A stretch of DNA of 56,650 nucleotides from Pseudomonas typographi (GCF_014694385.1 NZ_JAAOCA010000039.1:1-56650), one strand, 5' to 3'. Positions 34,853 to 44,141 are shown, counted from the stretch's first letter. Notes: generated from the letters alone by a model not told the origin. A program made the numbers and translations.

Positions 34853-36013
34853 GTGTCCCTGCGTCTATCGCTGAAACGTTTCTTTGCCATGGAGGCCGCA
34901 AGCGGCCTGTTGTTGATCGCCGCCGCCGTGCTGGCCTTGATTATCAACAATTCCTCGCTGGCCGCCTGGTATCAGGGTTTTCTCGACGCACCGGTACAAG
35001 TGCGCCTGGGCCCGCTGGACATCGCCAAACCCGCACTGTTGTGGATCAACGATCTGCTGATGGCGCTGTTCTTCCTGCTGATCGGGCTGGAAATCAAGCG
35101 CGAAGTGCTCCAGGGGCAACTGGCACGCTTCTCTCAGGTCGCGCTGCCCGGCGCTGCGGCCTTGGGCGGGATGCTGGTGCCCGCGCTGATCTATGTCGCC
35201 ACCAACCACGGTGATGAGGCAGCCTTGGCGGGCTGGGCGATTCCTACCGCTACCGACATCGCCTTCGCCCTTGGCGTACTGGCCCTGCTCGGCAAACGCG
35301 TGCCTACCTCGCTGAAATTGTTCCTGATGACCCTGGCAATCATCGACGACCTCGGCGCCATCGTGATCATCGCCCTGTTCTATTCGGCCGAGGTATCCGG
35401 CGCGGCTTTGGGGCTGGCCGCCGCTTGCCTGGGGGTATTGCTGGCCTTGAACCGCCTGGGCGTTCGCGCGTTAGGCCCGTATCTGTTGGTAGGCCTGGTG
35501 CTATGGGTATGCGTGCTGAAAAGCGGTGTGCACGCCACCCTGGCCGGCGTGGCGCTGGCGTTTTTCATTCCCCTGCGGGGCGAACGCTCGCCGCTGATCA
35601 TCCTCGAACATGCCCTGCACCCCTGGGTGGCGTATGTCATCCTGCCGGTATTCGCCTTTGCCAATGCTGGTATCTCGCTGGCCGGCATCAGCGCGGCGAG
35701 CTTCACCCACGGCGTGCCACTGGGCATTGCCTCGGGCCTGGTGCTGGGCAAGATGCTGGGCGTGTTCGGGTTAACCTGGTTGGCGATTCGCCTGCGCTGG
35801 GCCGCGATGCCACATGGGGCGAATTGGGGGCAGTTGCTCGGCGTAGCGCTGCTCTGTGGGATTGGCTTCACCATGAGCATCTTCGTGGGCTCGTTGGCCT
35901 TCGATGCGGCCAGCAGCCCCTATGCCGGTGAGGATCGGCTGGGTATCCTTACAGGGTCATGCCTGGCGGCATTGCTCGGCTATACGGTGCTCAGGGCAAA
36001 CCTTAAGCGCTGA
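34853..36013 (+). CDS. nhaA: Na+/H+ antiporter NhaA
   Basis: 386 residues from GTG at 34853. GGAGG sits 8 bp upstream of this GTG and overlaps the in-frame ATG at 34838, which has no site of its own; the ATG start would add five residues. Inner-membrane antiporter exporting Na+ or Li+ for protons. Ion-site residues visible: Asp165/Asp166 in AIIDDLGAIV, Asp135 in PTATDIAFALG, and the half-buried Lys in VLGKMLG. Twelve helices, family length. Confidence 0.95.
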   Translation: MSLRLSLKRFFAMEAASGLLLIAAAVLALIINNSSLAAWYQGFLDAPVQVRLGPLDIAKPALLWINDLLMALFFLLIGLEIKREVLQGQLARFSQVALPGAAALGGMLVPALIYVATNHGDEAALAGWAIPTATDIAFALGVLALLGKRVPTSLKLFLMTLAIIDDLGAIVIIALFYSAEVSGAALGLAAACLGVLLALNRLGVRALGPYLLVGLVLWVCVLKSGVHATLAGVALAFFIPLRGERSPLIILEHALHPWVAYVILPVFAFANAGISLAGISAASFTHGVPLGIASGLVLGKMLGVFGLTWLAIRLRWAAMPHGANWGQLLGVALLCGIGFTMSIFVGSLAFDAASSPYAGEDRLGILTGSCLAALLGYTVLRANLKR

Positions 36014-36030
36014 ATGCGGGAGCGAAAACG

Positions 36031-36053
36031 GGCGGGCTCGCGCGGAGCCCGCC
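36031..36053. terminator. Hairpin between convergent nhaA and the glycine-zipper gene
   Basis: GGCGGGCTC (36031-36039) and GAGCCCGCC (36045-36053) form a perfect 9-bp stem with a 5-base loop. CGTTTTC follows on the minus strand, so it suits the minus-strand gene best. Confidence 0.65.
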
Positions 36054-36061
36054 GCGCTAGG

Positions 36062-36526
36062 TCAATGAGCAACGCGGCTGGTGCCATCGACGGTCATGAT
36101 GCGAACTCGCTCACCGGTGCGAAAAATCTCATTGGGCTGCACTTGCTGCACATAGGCGCGCGTACTGCCGTCGTCTTCCCGCACAGTGATTTCTACACCC
36201 TGGGTGCGGGTCAGCCCCTCTTCGGCGGCCGAGCCTGCAAAGCCGCCCGCTACCGCGCCGATCACCGCGGCGACGATGCTGCCGCGCCCACCCCCTATCG
36301 CAGACCCAGCCACACCGCCGACAATAGCGCCAGCACCCGTGCCGATCGGCGTTTTGGTGCCTTCGATACGCACCGGCCGTAGCGCTTCGATGGTACCCAT
36401 GCGCACGGTTTGCACCTGGCGCGCCTCATCGCGAGAATACACATCCCCCTCCAGGCTAGAGGCACAACCACCCAGAAACAGGGATGAAACGGTAAAAGCA
36501 GCGACCAGCAATACAGGTTTACGCAT
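36062..36526 (-). CDS. Glycine-zipper 2TM outer-membrane lipoprotein (SlyB/PcpY-like)
   Basis: 154 residues from MRKPVLLVAAF; GGAG lies before this ATG, and the frame upstream to 36610 lacks a signal. Lipobox LGGC, lipidated Cys21. A glycine-zipper region (~65-105: GAGAIVGGVAGSAIGGGRGS...AVAGGFAGSAAEEG) is followed by a beta-rich C-terminus VEITVREDDGSTRAYVQ. E. coli SlyB supports outer-membrane integrity under PhoPQ; a similar structural role is inferred. Confidence 0.88.
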   Translation of the reverse strand: MRKPVLLVAAFTVSSLFLGGCASSLEGDVYSRDEARQVQTVRMGTIEALRPVRIEGTKTPIGTGAGAIVGGVAGSAIGGGRGSIVAAVIGAVAGGFAGSAAEEGLTRTQGVEITVREDDGSTRAYVQQVQPNEIFRTGERVRIMTVDGTSRVAH

Positions 36527-36681
36527 GGAACATACTCCGTAGGACTCGACACCATTAGACGCCAGGCGGTGCGATGTGTCACGGGGTGTAAGGTACAAAA
36601 ATGTGTTCATTCAGCAGGCGTACAGCTCGCCAGGCTTGCCGGGCGGGCGTAGGAATGGGCGACCACCGCGAGGCGAAGCGC

Positions 36682-37329
36682 TCAGGGCGCCAGGCGCTCA
36701 CGCAGCCATAGGCCGTGGGCCAAGCGGTAGTTCAGGCGGTCATGCAGGCGGCTGGGGCGCCCTTGCCAGAATTCAATGCGATCAGGCACCAGGCGATACC
36801 CGCCCCAATGTTCGGGGCAATGCGGCGGCGTGTCGCCAAAACGTTGCTCGGTGGCCTTGAGCAGGCCCTCGAGCGCTGCCCGGTCGGCGATCACTCGGCT
36901 TTGTGGCGAGGCCCAGGCACCCAGGCGGCTGCCCAAGGGGCGAACCTGGTAATAGGCCTCAGACTCGGCGGCGGCCACTTGCAGGGCGCGCCCTTCGATG
37001 CGTACTTGGCGCTCCAATGCCGGCCAGAAGAAGGTCATTGCCGCGAAGGCGTTCTGCGCCAGGTGCTGGCCTTTGGCGCTTTCGTAATTGGTGAAGAACG
37101 TAAAACCCTCTTCATCGAGCGCCTTGAGCAACAACACCCGGCAATGCGGCCGGCCCTGTGCATCGACGGTGGCCAAGGTCATGGCATTGGCCTCGACCGG
37201 CGGCTGCTCGGTCTGCACGGCCTCCTCGAACCATTGGCGAAACAAGGCGAACGGCTCGGCCGGGGCCGACGCCTCGCTCAAACCGTCTCGGGTGTAATCC
37301 CGGCGCATATCGGCCAATGCCTGGCTCAT
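36682..37329 (-). CDS. pdxH: Pyridoxine/pyridoxamine 5'-phosphate oxidase
   Basis: 215 residues from MSQALADMRRDYTRDGL with GGAGG upstream. FMN flavoprotein making pyridoxal 5'-phosphate. Family marks: MTLATVDAQGRPHCRVLLLKALDEEGFTFFTNY, SAKGQHL, FFWPALERQVRIEG, SRLGAWASPQS and the C-terminal WQGRPSRLHDR with RL at the end. Its neighbours OmpA-like, esterase and dinG follow the P. aeruginosa order as I recall it. Confidence 0.97.
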   Translation of the reverse strand: MSQALADMRRDYTRDGLSEASAPAEPFALFRQWFEEAVQTEQPPVEANAMTLATVDAQGRPHCRVLLLKALDEEGFTFFTNYESAKGQHLAQNAFAAMTFFWPALERQVRIEGRALQVAAAESEAYYQVRPLGSRLGAWASPQSRVIADRAALEGLLKATEQRFGDTPPHCPEHWGGYRLVPDRIEFWQGRPSRLHDRLNYRLAHGLWLRERLAP

Positions 37330-37350
37330 CGCGGGCTTTCCTCCCAACAA

Positions 37351-38376
37351 TCAGTTGGACGCTTGCTGGTCAACCACTGGCTTTTTGGCAGCGGCCTTCT
37401 TCGCAGCAGTGGCCTTGGTCGCTACTTTTTTGGTGGGCGCGGCTTTTTTCGCGGCCACGGTTTTCTTCGACGTCGATGCCGGCTTGGCGACGGGCTCAGG
37501 CTCAGCCTTCACGTCTTGCATCGCCACCATTTGTGGCACCGCGGTTGGCGGCAGGTCGTACTTGGCCATCAGCGCGATCATGGTGTTCTGCGGCGTCACG
37601 ATCATTTCTACCCGGCGGTTCAGTGCCCGGCCGGGTGCGCTGTCATTGGCAGCGCGCGGCATCAACGAGCCCATGCCGCGAAGGCTCAGGCGGGTACGCT
37701 CAAGGCCACTGAGGCGGAAGATCGCCGCCACCGACTGGGCACGCTCCAGGCTAAGTTTCTTGTTCACATCTGCCGCGCCGGCAGCGTCGGCATGGCCAAG
37801 AATGAGCACGGCACCCTGCTGGTCAGGCTCGAGTAACTTGGCGACATTGGTGATGGGCCCCAGCGCGGCTGGCAACAGCATGGCCGGGCGGTCAGGGTTG
37901 AACGAGGCATCCACAGGCGCGGTGACCACCAGCACGTCATCGCGCCGCTCTACTTGGAACTTGCTGCCCTTGATCGCTTCGCGCACTTTGGGTTCGTACT
38001 GATCAAGGAATGCCTGGGTTAGCACCGGGTCCACCTTCGGCACCGCCGCTACAGGTTTGGCCGCCTCAGCCTTGGCCGTGCTTTCACCGGCACCGAATGG
38101 CCACCACCAAGGGTTCTCGCTGCCCTTGGCGTTGGCGGCCTGGGCCACCGGCGCAGGCTTGGCCTCAGCCTGCGCAACACGGGCCTTGACGGCCTGCTCC
38201 ACGTCATTCTCAGGGGCCTGCTCGGCGCCCGATTTAGCCATCGCGTTCGAGCTGCCAAATGGCCACCACTTGTAACTGCTGTCTGCGCTCGCGCTCTTGG
38301 CATCCTGCGCGCCACTGGTGGCGCAACCGGTAATGGCTAGGCAAAGGGCCAGGGCGAGGGATTTTTTTGCGTACAT
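37351..38376 (-). CDS. OmpA-family lipoprotein with Lys/Ala-rich tail
   Basis: 341 residues. Lipobox ITGC, lipidated Cys18. Low-complexity Ala/Lys region with WWPFG at 37-41 and again at 91-95. An OmpA_C peptidoglycan-binding domain (~185-285) has VLILGHADAAG, LSLERAQSVAAIFRLSG and GRALNRRVEMIV. A basic tail of SKKTVAAKKAAPTKK-type repeats ends the protein. It probably links outer membrane and cell wall; the tail resembles histone H1-like AlgP segments. The start was picked at the signal peptide; the in-frame upstream M (38457) is not signal-like. Confidence 0.87.
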   Translation of the reverse strand: MYAKKSLALALCLAITGCATSGAQDAKSASADSSYKWWPFGSSNAMAKSGAEQAPENDVEQAVKARVAQAEAKPAPVAQAANAKGSENPWWWPFGAGESTAKAEAAKPVAAVPKVDPVLTQAFLDQYEPKVREAIKGSKFQVERRDDVLVVTAPVDASFNPDRPAMLLPAALGPITNVAKLLEPDQQGAVLILGHADAAGAADVNKKLSLERAQSVAAIFRLSGLERTRLSLRGMGSLMPRAANDSAPGRALNRRVEMIVTPQNTMIALMAKYDLPPTAVPQMVAMQDVKAEPEPVAKPASTSKKTVAAKKAAPTKKVATKATAAKKAAAKKPVVDQQASN

Positions 38377-38484
38377 TGAGCGTTCCAGGCGTTGATTGAT
38401 AAAGCGGGTTAAAAAACCCGTATAACTTATTGATTGAGATAGTAGATCATTAACCACACAAAAGTTGACCGCCGGTCGCCTTAT

Positions 38485-39633
38485 TCACGGTATGCAACGG
38501 GCGAGTACCTGGGCCAGCCGCTGCGCGCGGGGGTCCATCAGGATATAGGGCCCCAACGTATTGGTGACGAAACCAAATGCCACATCCTTGGCGGGGTCGG
38601 CAAACCCGCAGCTACCGCCAGCACCCGGGTGGCCAAAGGCACGCGGCCCCATGCCGAACGTGGCATTACCCTTGCCCGGCTGATCGAGCATGACTCCCAA
38701 GCCAAACCGGGTGCTGGTCAGCAGCGTCAAGTCTTCACCGTAACTGTGTTCACGGGTCATTTGCGCGAGCCAATGCGGGTCGAGCAATGTCCCATCGAGC
38801 AGGCCGGCATAAAAGCCAGCCAGGCTGCGTGCATTACCATGGCCATTCGCCGCGGGCTGCTGCATACGCCGCCATTCGGGTTTGTTCGTGCTGGTTAGCA
38901 TGCCAGGCGGGTTGGTGAAAGCGAGGGCACTTAAGGCTTCGGGTTGGTGCAGGGTAACCTGCAGCAGGCGCCTGGCCGCTTCGTCGCCAGCATTCCCCTT
39001 GCCCCGCGCGATGTGCGCGACGCGGTCGAATTCGCTGTCGGCTAACCCGATGTGAAAGTCCAGCCCCAGCGGCCGCGCGACCCGGTCGACAATCACTGGC
39101 CCTGGTTCGCGGTCTTCTACACGCCGCAGCAGTTCACCGAGCAACCAGCCAAACGTGACCGCGGCATAACCGTGAGCGGTACCGGGTTCCCACCACGGCG
39201 CTTCGGCGGCCAGCACGCCGACCATCGTTTGCCACCGGTACAACGCTTCTGGCGCCAGCGCCTGGCGGATGGCCGGCAAGCCGGCGCGGTGGCACAACAG
39301 TTGGCGCACCGTAACCTCGGCCTTACCGGCTGCGGCGAACTCGGGCCAATAGCGCGCCACTGGCGCATCGAGGTCCAGTTTACCTTCGGCGGCCAACTGC
39401 AGCACCGCGACCGAGGTGAATGCCTTGGTACAAGAGAACAGGTTAAGGATGGTATCGCTGTGCCAGGCCTGTTGCCCGTCCTTGTCGGCGCTGCCGGCCC
39501 ACAGGTCCACTACCGTCTCACCGCCCCGTTGAATGCACAACGCCGCGCCGCGTTCCTGGGGGTCGTCGAACAGCGCGGCGAAGGCGTCGCGTACTGGTTC
39601 GAATTCGAGTTGGAAATGGCCCTGGATCTGCAC
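38485..39633 (-). CDS. EstB-like serine hydrolase (class C beta-lactamase fold)
   Basis: 382 residues. SxxK motif SCTK with Ser67 and Lys70, and the YxN-like tyrosine Tyr156 in HGYAAVTFG. GHPGAGGSCGFADPAKDVAFGFVTN is the C-terminal block of EstB/LpqH-type esterases. The family hydrolyses short esters, sometimes beta-lactams. No signal peptide, so a cytoplasmic esterase is likelier than a true beta-lactamase. It is 109 bp upstream of the OmpA-like gene on the same strand. Confidence 0.87.
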   Translation of the reverse strand: MQIQGHFQLEFEPVRDAFAALFDDPQERGAALCIQRGGETVVDLWAGSADKDGQQAWHSDTILNLFSCTKAFTSVAVLQLAAEGKLDLDAPVARYWPEFAAAGKAEVTVRQLLCHRAGLPAIRQALAPEALYRWQTMVGVLAAEAPWWEPGTAHGYAAVTFGWLLGELLRRVEDREPGPVIVDRVARPLGLDFHIGLADSEFDRVAHIARGKGNAGDEAARRLLQVTLHQPEALSALAFTNPPGMLTSTNKPEWRRMQQPAANGHGNARSLAGFYAGLLDGTLLDPHWLAQMTREHSYGEDLTLLTSTRFGLGVMLDQPGKGNATFGMGPRAFGHPGAGGSCGFADPAKDVAFGFVTNTLGPYILMDPRAQRLAQVLARCIP

Positions 39634-39727
39634 CTGCCGGCTCCCGTGGCTGACCGCACAAAATGGCAGGCATTGTTTCAGTAGTCAGGGCATTTGTGAA
39701 CCGGGAGGGCGCTTTTAATTAAGAACA

Positions 39728-41872
39728 TTACCCAATTTCTTGGCGAAACGGTGGCAGTGTAGCAAGGATGGCCTTGCCGTAGCGCTGGGTGACCACCCGC
39801 CGGTCAAGCAGGGTGATGGTGCCGCGGTCTTGCTCGGTACGCAACAGCCGCCCACAGGCCTGGATCAACCGCAGCGAGGCATCCGGCACGGCAATTTCCA
39901 TGAACGGGTTGCCGCCACGCGCTTCGATCCACTCGGCCAATGCGGCTTCCACCGGGTCGTCCGGTACGGCGAACGGGATCTTGGCGATCACCACGTGTTC
40001 GCAATAAGCGCCGGGCAGGTCGACGCCCTCGGCGAAACTGGCCAGGCCGAACAGCACGCTACTCGCGCCATCGTCGACCCGGGCCTTGTGTTTATTAAGG
40101 GTTTCCTGCTTGGACAGATTACCCTGGATCAGCACCTGCTTGCGAAAGTCGCGGTCCAGGCCGTCGAACACATCCTGCATCTGCCGCCGTGAAGAAAACA
40201 ACACCAGCGTACCCCGCGACCCCTCGACCAATGCCGGCAGCGCGCGCACGATGGCCGCGGTGTGCGCAGGGGCGTTGCGCGGGTCTGCGCCGAGGTCTGG
40301 CACCCGCAGCACCCCCGCATCGGCATGGTGAAAAGGGCTGGGCACCACGGCCGTGACGCTATCGTACGGAATGCCCGAGCGCATGCGGAAGCGGTCGAAG
40401 CGGTTCAATGCGGTGAGCGTGGCCGAGGTCACCAAAGCGCCATAGGCCACGTTCCACAGCGTACGCCGCAACATCTCGGCGGCGAGGATGGGGCTTGCGT
40501 TGACTTCGATGTCATGCAGGTTGCCGGCCTCGACCAGGGTCAACCAGCGCGCCATGGGCGGGGCATCTTGCGGGTCTTCGACGGTGAAGGCGGTCCACAG
40601 CTCCCAATTGCCCTGTGAGCGCGCCAGCAGGCTGCCGAACAACGGATACCATTCCTCGGCTTGGTGGCTGGCAATGCCGATGTTCTTCTCGCCATCCATG
40701 CCCTCTTTGAGCAACTCGGCGAGCCGGGTGAACAGGTCGGTCAGGCGGCCGAAGCCTTTTTTCAGTTCCAGGCCCATGTCGCGCAGGTGCTCGGGAACCA
40801 ACCCCGCGGCAAACCGATGGCGCGGCCGCTCGCGGCCTTCCATGTCTTCGCCCGCATGGAAGTCGGCCAACTGCTCGCACGCCCCATACATGAACTGCTG
40901 CTGCCCCTTGAGCTCACGCGCCAGCTCCGGCACCTGCTCCACCAGCTTGCCCAGGTCGCCCGGCAAGGGATGCTGGGCCAACAGCTTGGTAAGGTTGCGG
41001 GCAGTCTGCTCGAGCCAATCGGCGGTGGAGCGCAGGCGTGTGTAATGGGCAAAGTGGCCAATGGCTTTGTCGGGTAGGTGGTGGCCCTCATCGAACACGT
41101 AGAGGGTGTCGCGCGGGTCGGGCAGCACAGCGCCACCGCCCAGGGCAAGGTCGGCCAGCACCATGTCATGGTTGGTCACGATCACGTCAACCTTGCCCAT
41201 ACCCTCCCGGGCCTTGAAAAAGGCGCACTGCTGGAAGTTCGGGCAATGCCGGTTAGTGCATTGGCTATGGTCGGTGGTCACCTGCGCCCACTCTTTATCT
41301 TCCAGCGCCACCGGCCAGCTGTCGCGGTCACCGTCCCATTGGTTGCCCGCCAGTTTCTCGATCATGCTGTTGAACAGCTTCAGGCTGGCTTCGTCGACAT
41401 CGATGGAAAAACCTTCGTCTTCGAACAACTGCGCGGTGGCCGTTTGCGCTTGGCCCTCTTGCAACAGGCTGTCGAGCTTAGACAGGCAGAGATAGCGGCC
41501 ACGGCCCTTGGCCAAGGCGTAGCTGAAGCTGAGCCCGGCATTGCTCAGCAGGTCGGGGAGGTCTTTGTGGACGATTTGCTCTTGCAGGGCCACCGTGGCG
41601 GTGGCGATCACCAAGCGCTTGCCGGCGGCCTTGGCCACGGGGATCGCCGCCAGGCTGTAGGCAACCGTTTTGCCGGTGCCGGTACCGGCCTCCACCGCCA
41701 CCACTGCCGGTTCGCCCAGGCGCCGGCCTTCGTCGTCTTGCGCCACCGCGCCAAGCACCTTGGCGATTTCGGCGATCATCAGCCGTTGGCCATAGCGCGG
41801 CTTGAGCCCCTTGGCTTCGAGAAAACGCGAGTAGGCGCCCTGGATGGTGGCTTTGAGTTCAGTACTGAGCAT
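39728..41872 (-). CDS. dinG: ATP-dependent DNA helicase DinG
   Basis: 714 residues, XPD-like 5'-3' superfamily 2 helicase. Walker A AGTGTGKT (62-69), the four-cysteine Fe-S set Cys129, Cys205, Cys210 and Cys216, DEGH box (261-264), SATL, and motif VI QACGRLLRTEQDRG. Resolves R-loops and other structures at damaged forks. A CTG-N10-CAG match lies 21 bp upstream, suggesting SOS control as for E. coli dinG. Confidence 0.96.
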   Translation of the reverse strand: MLSTELKATIQGAYSRFLEAKGLKPRYGQRLMIAEIAKVLGAVAQDDEGRRLGEPAVVAVEAGTGTGKTVAYSLAAIPVAKAAGKRLVIATATVALQEQIVHKDLPDLLSNAGLSFSYALAKGRGRYLCLSKLDSLLQEGQAQTATAQLFEDEGFSIDVDEASLKLFNSMIEKLAGNQWDGDRDSWPVALEDKEWAQVTTDHSQCTNRHCPNFQQCAFFKAREGMGKVDVIVTNHDMVLADLALGGGAVLPDPRDTLYVFDEGHHLPDKAIGHFAHYTRLRSTADWLEQTARNLTKLLAQHPLPGDLGKLVEQVPELARELKGQQQFMYGACEQLADFHAGEDMEGRERPRHRFAAGLVPEHLRDMGLELKKGFGRLTDLFTRLAELLKEGMDGEKNIGIASHQAEEWYPLFGSLLARSQGNWELWTAFTVEDPQDAPPMARWLTLVEAGNLHDIEVNASPILAAEMLRRTLWNVAYGALVTSATLTALNRFDRFRMRSGIPYDSVTAVVPSPFHHADAGVLRVPDLGADPRNAPAHTAAIVRALPALVEGSRGTLVLFSSRRQMQDVFDGLDRDFRKQVLIQGNLSKQETLNKHKARVDDGASSVLFGLASFAEGVDLPGAYCEHVVIAKIPFAVPDDPVEAALAEWIEARGGNPFMEIAVPDASLRLIQACGRLLRTEQDRGTITLLDRRVVTQRYGKAILATLPPFRQEIG

Positions 41873-41893
41873 GGAATCCGGGCCAGCGGAGTG

Positions 41894-41909
41894 CTGGATA
41901 AATTATCAG
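41894..41909 (-). promoter_or_regulatory. Candidate SOS box upstream of dinG
   Basis: CTGGATAAATTATCAG fits CTG-N10-CAG with an AT-rich core, though the canonical CTGT is CTGG. It also lies in the promoter region of the divergent CopD-like gene. Confidence 0.6.
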
Positions 41910-41966
41910 TGTCGCAAGTTCGGTATCATACCTGCTTCTGCATTCTCGCGCCGGCTGGAGTTACGC

Positions 41967-42425
41967 ATGATATTGCAAGCGATCACTTACGCCCTGCACG
42001 TATTGGCGGCGGCGTTGTGGGTGGGGGGCATGTTCTTCGCTTGGGCGGTGCTGCGCCCGGCCAGTGCCGCGTTGCCACCGCCACAGCGCCTGCGCCTGTG
42101 GTGGCAAGTGCTGGGGTGCTTCTTTAACTGGGTGTGGGCCGCGCTGGTGCTGTTGCCCGCCACTGGTTTGATGGTATTACAAGGGCGTTTTAACGGGTTC
42201 GAAACGGCACCGCGTTATGTGCAGTGGATGATCGGCGGCTACATCGTGATGGCCGCCGTGTTCTTGCGCTTGTACGCCCTTGGCCTGCCGCGGCTGGGCG
42301 AAGCGGTGGCCGCCGAAGACTGGCCCGCGGCCGCCAAGGCACTGGCGCAGGTTCGCCGCTGGGTCGCGCTGAACCTGGCGCTGGGGGTGGTGATCATGGC
42401 GGCCGCGGCAGCGCGGCTTCATTGA
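41967..42425 (+). CDS. CopD-family four-helix membrane protein
   Basis: 152 residues with four hydrophobic segments (~5-28, 45-67, 82-104, 128-150), from MILQAITYALHVLAAALWVGGMFF. The paired HVLAAALWVGG motif is typical of CopD/DUF2269-like inner-membrane proteins with possible haem or copper ligands (His11). GGAG lies 6 bp before the ATG. It is divergent from dinG and overlaps the DUF1145 gene by 7 bp at its 3' end. Its substrate is unknown and no copA/copC genes adjoin it. Confidence 0.82.
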   Translation: MILQAITYALHVLAAALWVGGMFFAWAVLRPASAALPPPQRLRLWWQVLGCFFNWVWAALVLLPATGLMVLQGRFNGFETAPRYVQWMIGGYIVMAAVFLRLYALGLPRLGEAVAAEDWPAAAKALAQVRRWVALNLALGVVIMAAAAARLH

Positions 42426-42682
42426 GGGCGGGATATCGGCGCAGGTACCGACTGAATATGAAAAACCCCCAACAGCAGGACCTGCATGCGGTCGATATTA
42501 CGGTGCGAACGGTCACGAAGGTGGCCGTTGAAAGCGAACAGTTCTAACACGTGCAGCACCAGCATGGCAGCGCCCGCCAGGTTCACCCAGGCCCGAAACG
42601 GCCACACCATGGGCATGAACAGGTTCACCAGCACCACCCACCAGAACACCAGCATCAACGCCTTGAAAACCCCTAACAACAT
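42419..42682 (-). CDS. DUF1145-family small membrane protein
   Basis: 87 residues with two hydrophobic helices (~5-27 and ~33-55), FWWVVLVNLFMPMVWPFRAWVN between them, and a basic C-terminus. DUF1145 proteins are conserved, uncharacterised inner-membrane proteins. GGGGGA precedes the ATG. Confidence 0.82.
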   Translation of the reverse strand: MLLGVFKALMLVFWWVVLVNLFMPMVWPFRAWVNLAGAAMLVLHVLELFAFNGHLRDRSHRNIDRMQVLLLGVFHIQSVPAPISRPQ

Positions 42683-42755
42683 TTATCCCCCTCGGGGCGC
42701 AGGGCCCATGGCCAACCCTTGGCGGCCATGGGCCAGGCCCTTGCCAGTGGCACGG

Positions 42756-43487
42756 TCAACGGTTGATGTGTAGCTCCACGCGGCGGTTTTGTGCCCGGCC
42801 TTCGTCCGTGCTGTTATCCGCCACCGGGCGCGACTCACCGAAGCCTTGGCTGCTGATTTTCGACTGCTGCACCCCATGGGCTACCAGGTAGCGCACCACG
42901 CTGGCCGCACGGCGTTCCGATAGGCCTTGGTTGTAAGCATCGGTGCCCATGCTGTCGGTGTGGCCTTCGACCTTGATGGTGACCACGTCGGCGGCGCGCA
43001 ATTTGTCGAGTTGTTTGTCCAACTGGGCGGTCGCTTCGGCCGTGAGGTTGGATTTATCGAACTCGAACAGCACATCACCTGCATCGCTCAAGGTAATCAC
43101 CTCTTCCTGAGGCGGTGGTGGAGGTTCGGCCTTGGGTGGCGCAGCCGGGTATTGTGGCAGCGGGCAACCGTTATGGCTCACCGGCGTACCTTTGGGCGTT
43201 CCCGGGCAACGGTCGCGGCGGTCGAAAATACCATCGCCGTCTTCGTCGCCATCCTGCGCGTAGCAGATCAGCCCGCCCCCTATCGCGCCGAGCAGGCCGC
43301 CACCAGCAGCCCAGGCACCGCTTTCGATCGCCCCCAGGCCGGCGCCCACCGCGCCCCCGAGTACGCTACAAATTGGCCAGTTCCTTTGGTTCAGTGGCGC
43401 ACTTCCATCACTGTGCGTGGCACACCCCGAGAGAACACTGCTGACCAGAAGTACGGGTAATAAAGCCTTCGTCAAACGGCCCATCAT
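42756..43487 (-). CDS. OmpA-family lipoprotein with calcium-type (TSP3-like) motif
   Basis: 243 residues. Lipobox LSGC, lipidated Cys22. Glycine-rich zipper 44-75, an Asp-rich motif DGDEDGDGIFDRRDRCPGTP (79-98) of thrombospondin type-3 repeats, a proline linker, then an OmpA_C domain (~138-243) with FEFDKSNLTAEA, VEGHTDSMGTDAYN and GRAQNRRVELHI. It resembles OprF-like peptidoglycan-binding lipoproteins. AGGAGC precedes the first of two adjacent ATGs. Confidence 0.9.
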   Translation of the reverse strand: MMGRLTKALLPVLLVSSVLSGCATHSDGSAPLNQRNWPICSVLGGAVGAGLGAIESGAWAAGGGLLGAIGGGLICYAQDGDEDGDGIFDRRDRCPGTPKGTPVSHNGCPLPQYPAAPPKAEPPPPPQEEVITLSDAGDVLFEFDKSNLTAEATAQLDKQLDKLRAADVVTIKVEGHTDSMGTDAYNQGLSERRAASVVRYLVAHGVQQSKISSQGFGESRPVADNSTDEGRAQNRRVELHINR

Positions 43488-43651
43488 CGAAGCTCCTGTG
43501 TCTCCGGCCCCTGCCGGTAAAGGTATTAAAGCGCAACGGCCCGCATTCGCCCGGTAAGGGTGGCGAACACCACAAGGCCACGCATGTGACAATGCCACTA
43601 TCGGAACGATCCCTGCCCCGGCTACTCTTGTGGCTTGAACGAGGATTTTCG

Positions 43652-44137
43652 ATGCCCGAACGCACGCCCCAACAGGCTTTAGCCGCCCTGCTCGACCGCT
43701 ACGCACCGCAAACGTTATTGGTGGTGAGCACGCAACGTTTCCCGGCATTGGACGCCTTTACCCAGGCCCACCCGGAGTGCGACGTCGCCCACAGCGCACC
43801 TGGCCCGTTGCCGGCCACCTTGGCTGGGCGGCGCTTCGACCTGGCGCTGGTGCTCGACTGCCTGGAACACCTGCCCAAGCGCGACGCCCTGCAATTGCTA
43901 GGCGGCATACGCAACCTCAACAGCGGCCGCCTGGCGGTGCTGGTAGATCTGCAAGCCGCCGGCTGGGCCAACACCGACTTCTACGCCCTGGCTTTGCAGG
44001 CCGCCGAGCGCTTTACCCGCGATAGCCAGGAGTTGGCGCTCTACACTTACGACGTGAAGGACTACAAGCAGGTGCCCGATTGGCTGAATGCCAAGTTCTG
44101 GGCCAACCCGGAAAACTTTGGCAAGTACTGGTGGTAA
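43652..44137 (+). CDS. DUF6231-family protein (methyltransferase-like fold)
   Basis: 161 residues from MPERTPQQALAALLDRY; GAGG lies 9 bp before the ATG, and the longer frame to 43586 is rejected. RFDLALVLDCLEHLPKRDALQLLGGIRN resembles motif IV and after of class I SAM methyltransferases, but no glycine-rich SAM loop was found. DUF6231 is a Pseudomonas-type conserved hypothetical from memory. It is 4 bp upstream of the YchJ gene, so one transcript. Confidence 0.7.
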   Translation: MPERTPQQALAALLDRYAPQTLLVVSTQRFPALDAFTQAHPECDVAHSAPGPLPATLAGRRFDLALVLDCLEHLPKRDALQLLGGIRNLNSGRLAVLVDLQAAGWANTDFYALALQAAERFTRDSQELALYTYDVKDYKQVPDWLNAKFWANPENFGKYWW

Positions 44138-44141
44138 CGCA

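Noticed and set aside
38485..39633. True class C beta-lactamase
   Set aside because: SxxK and a tyrosine motif are present, but there is no export signal and the rest follows EstB-type esterases.
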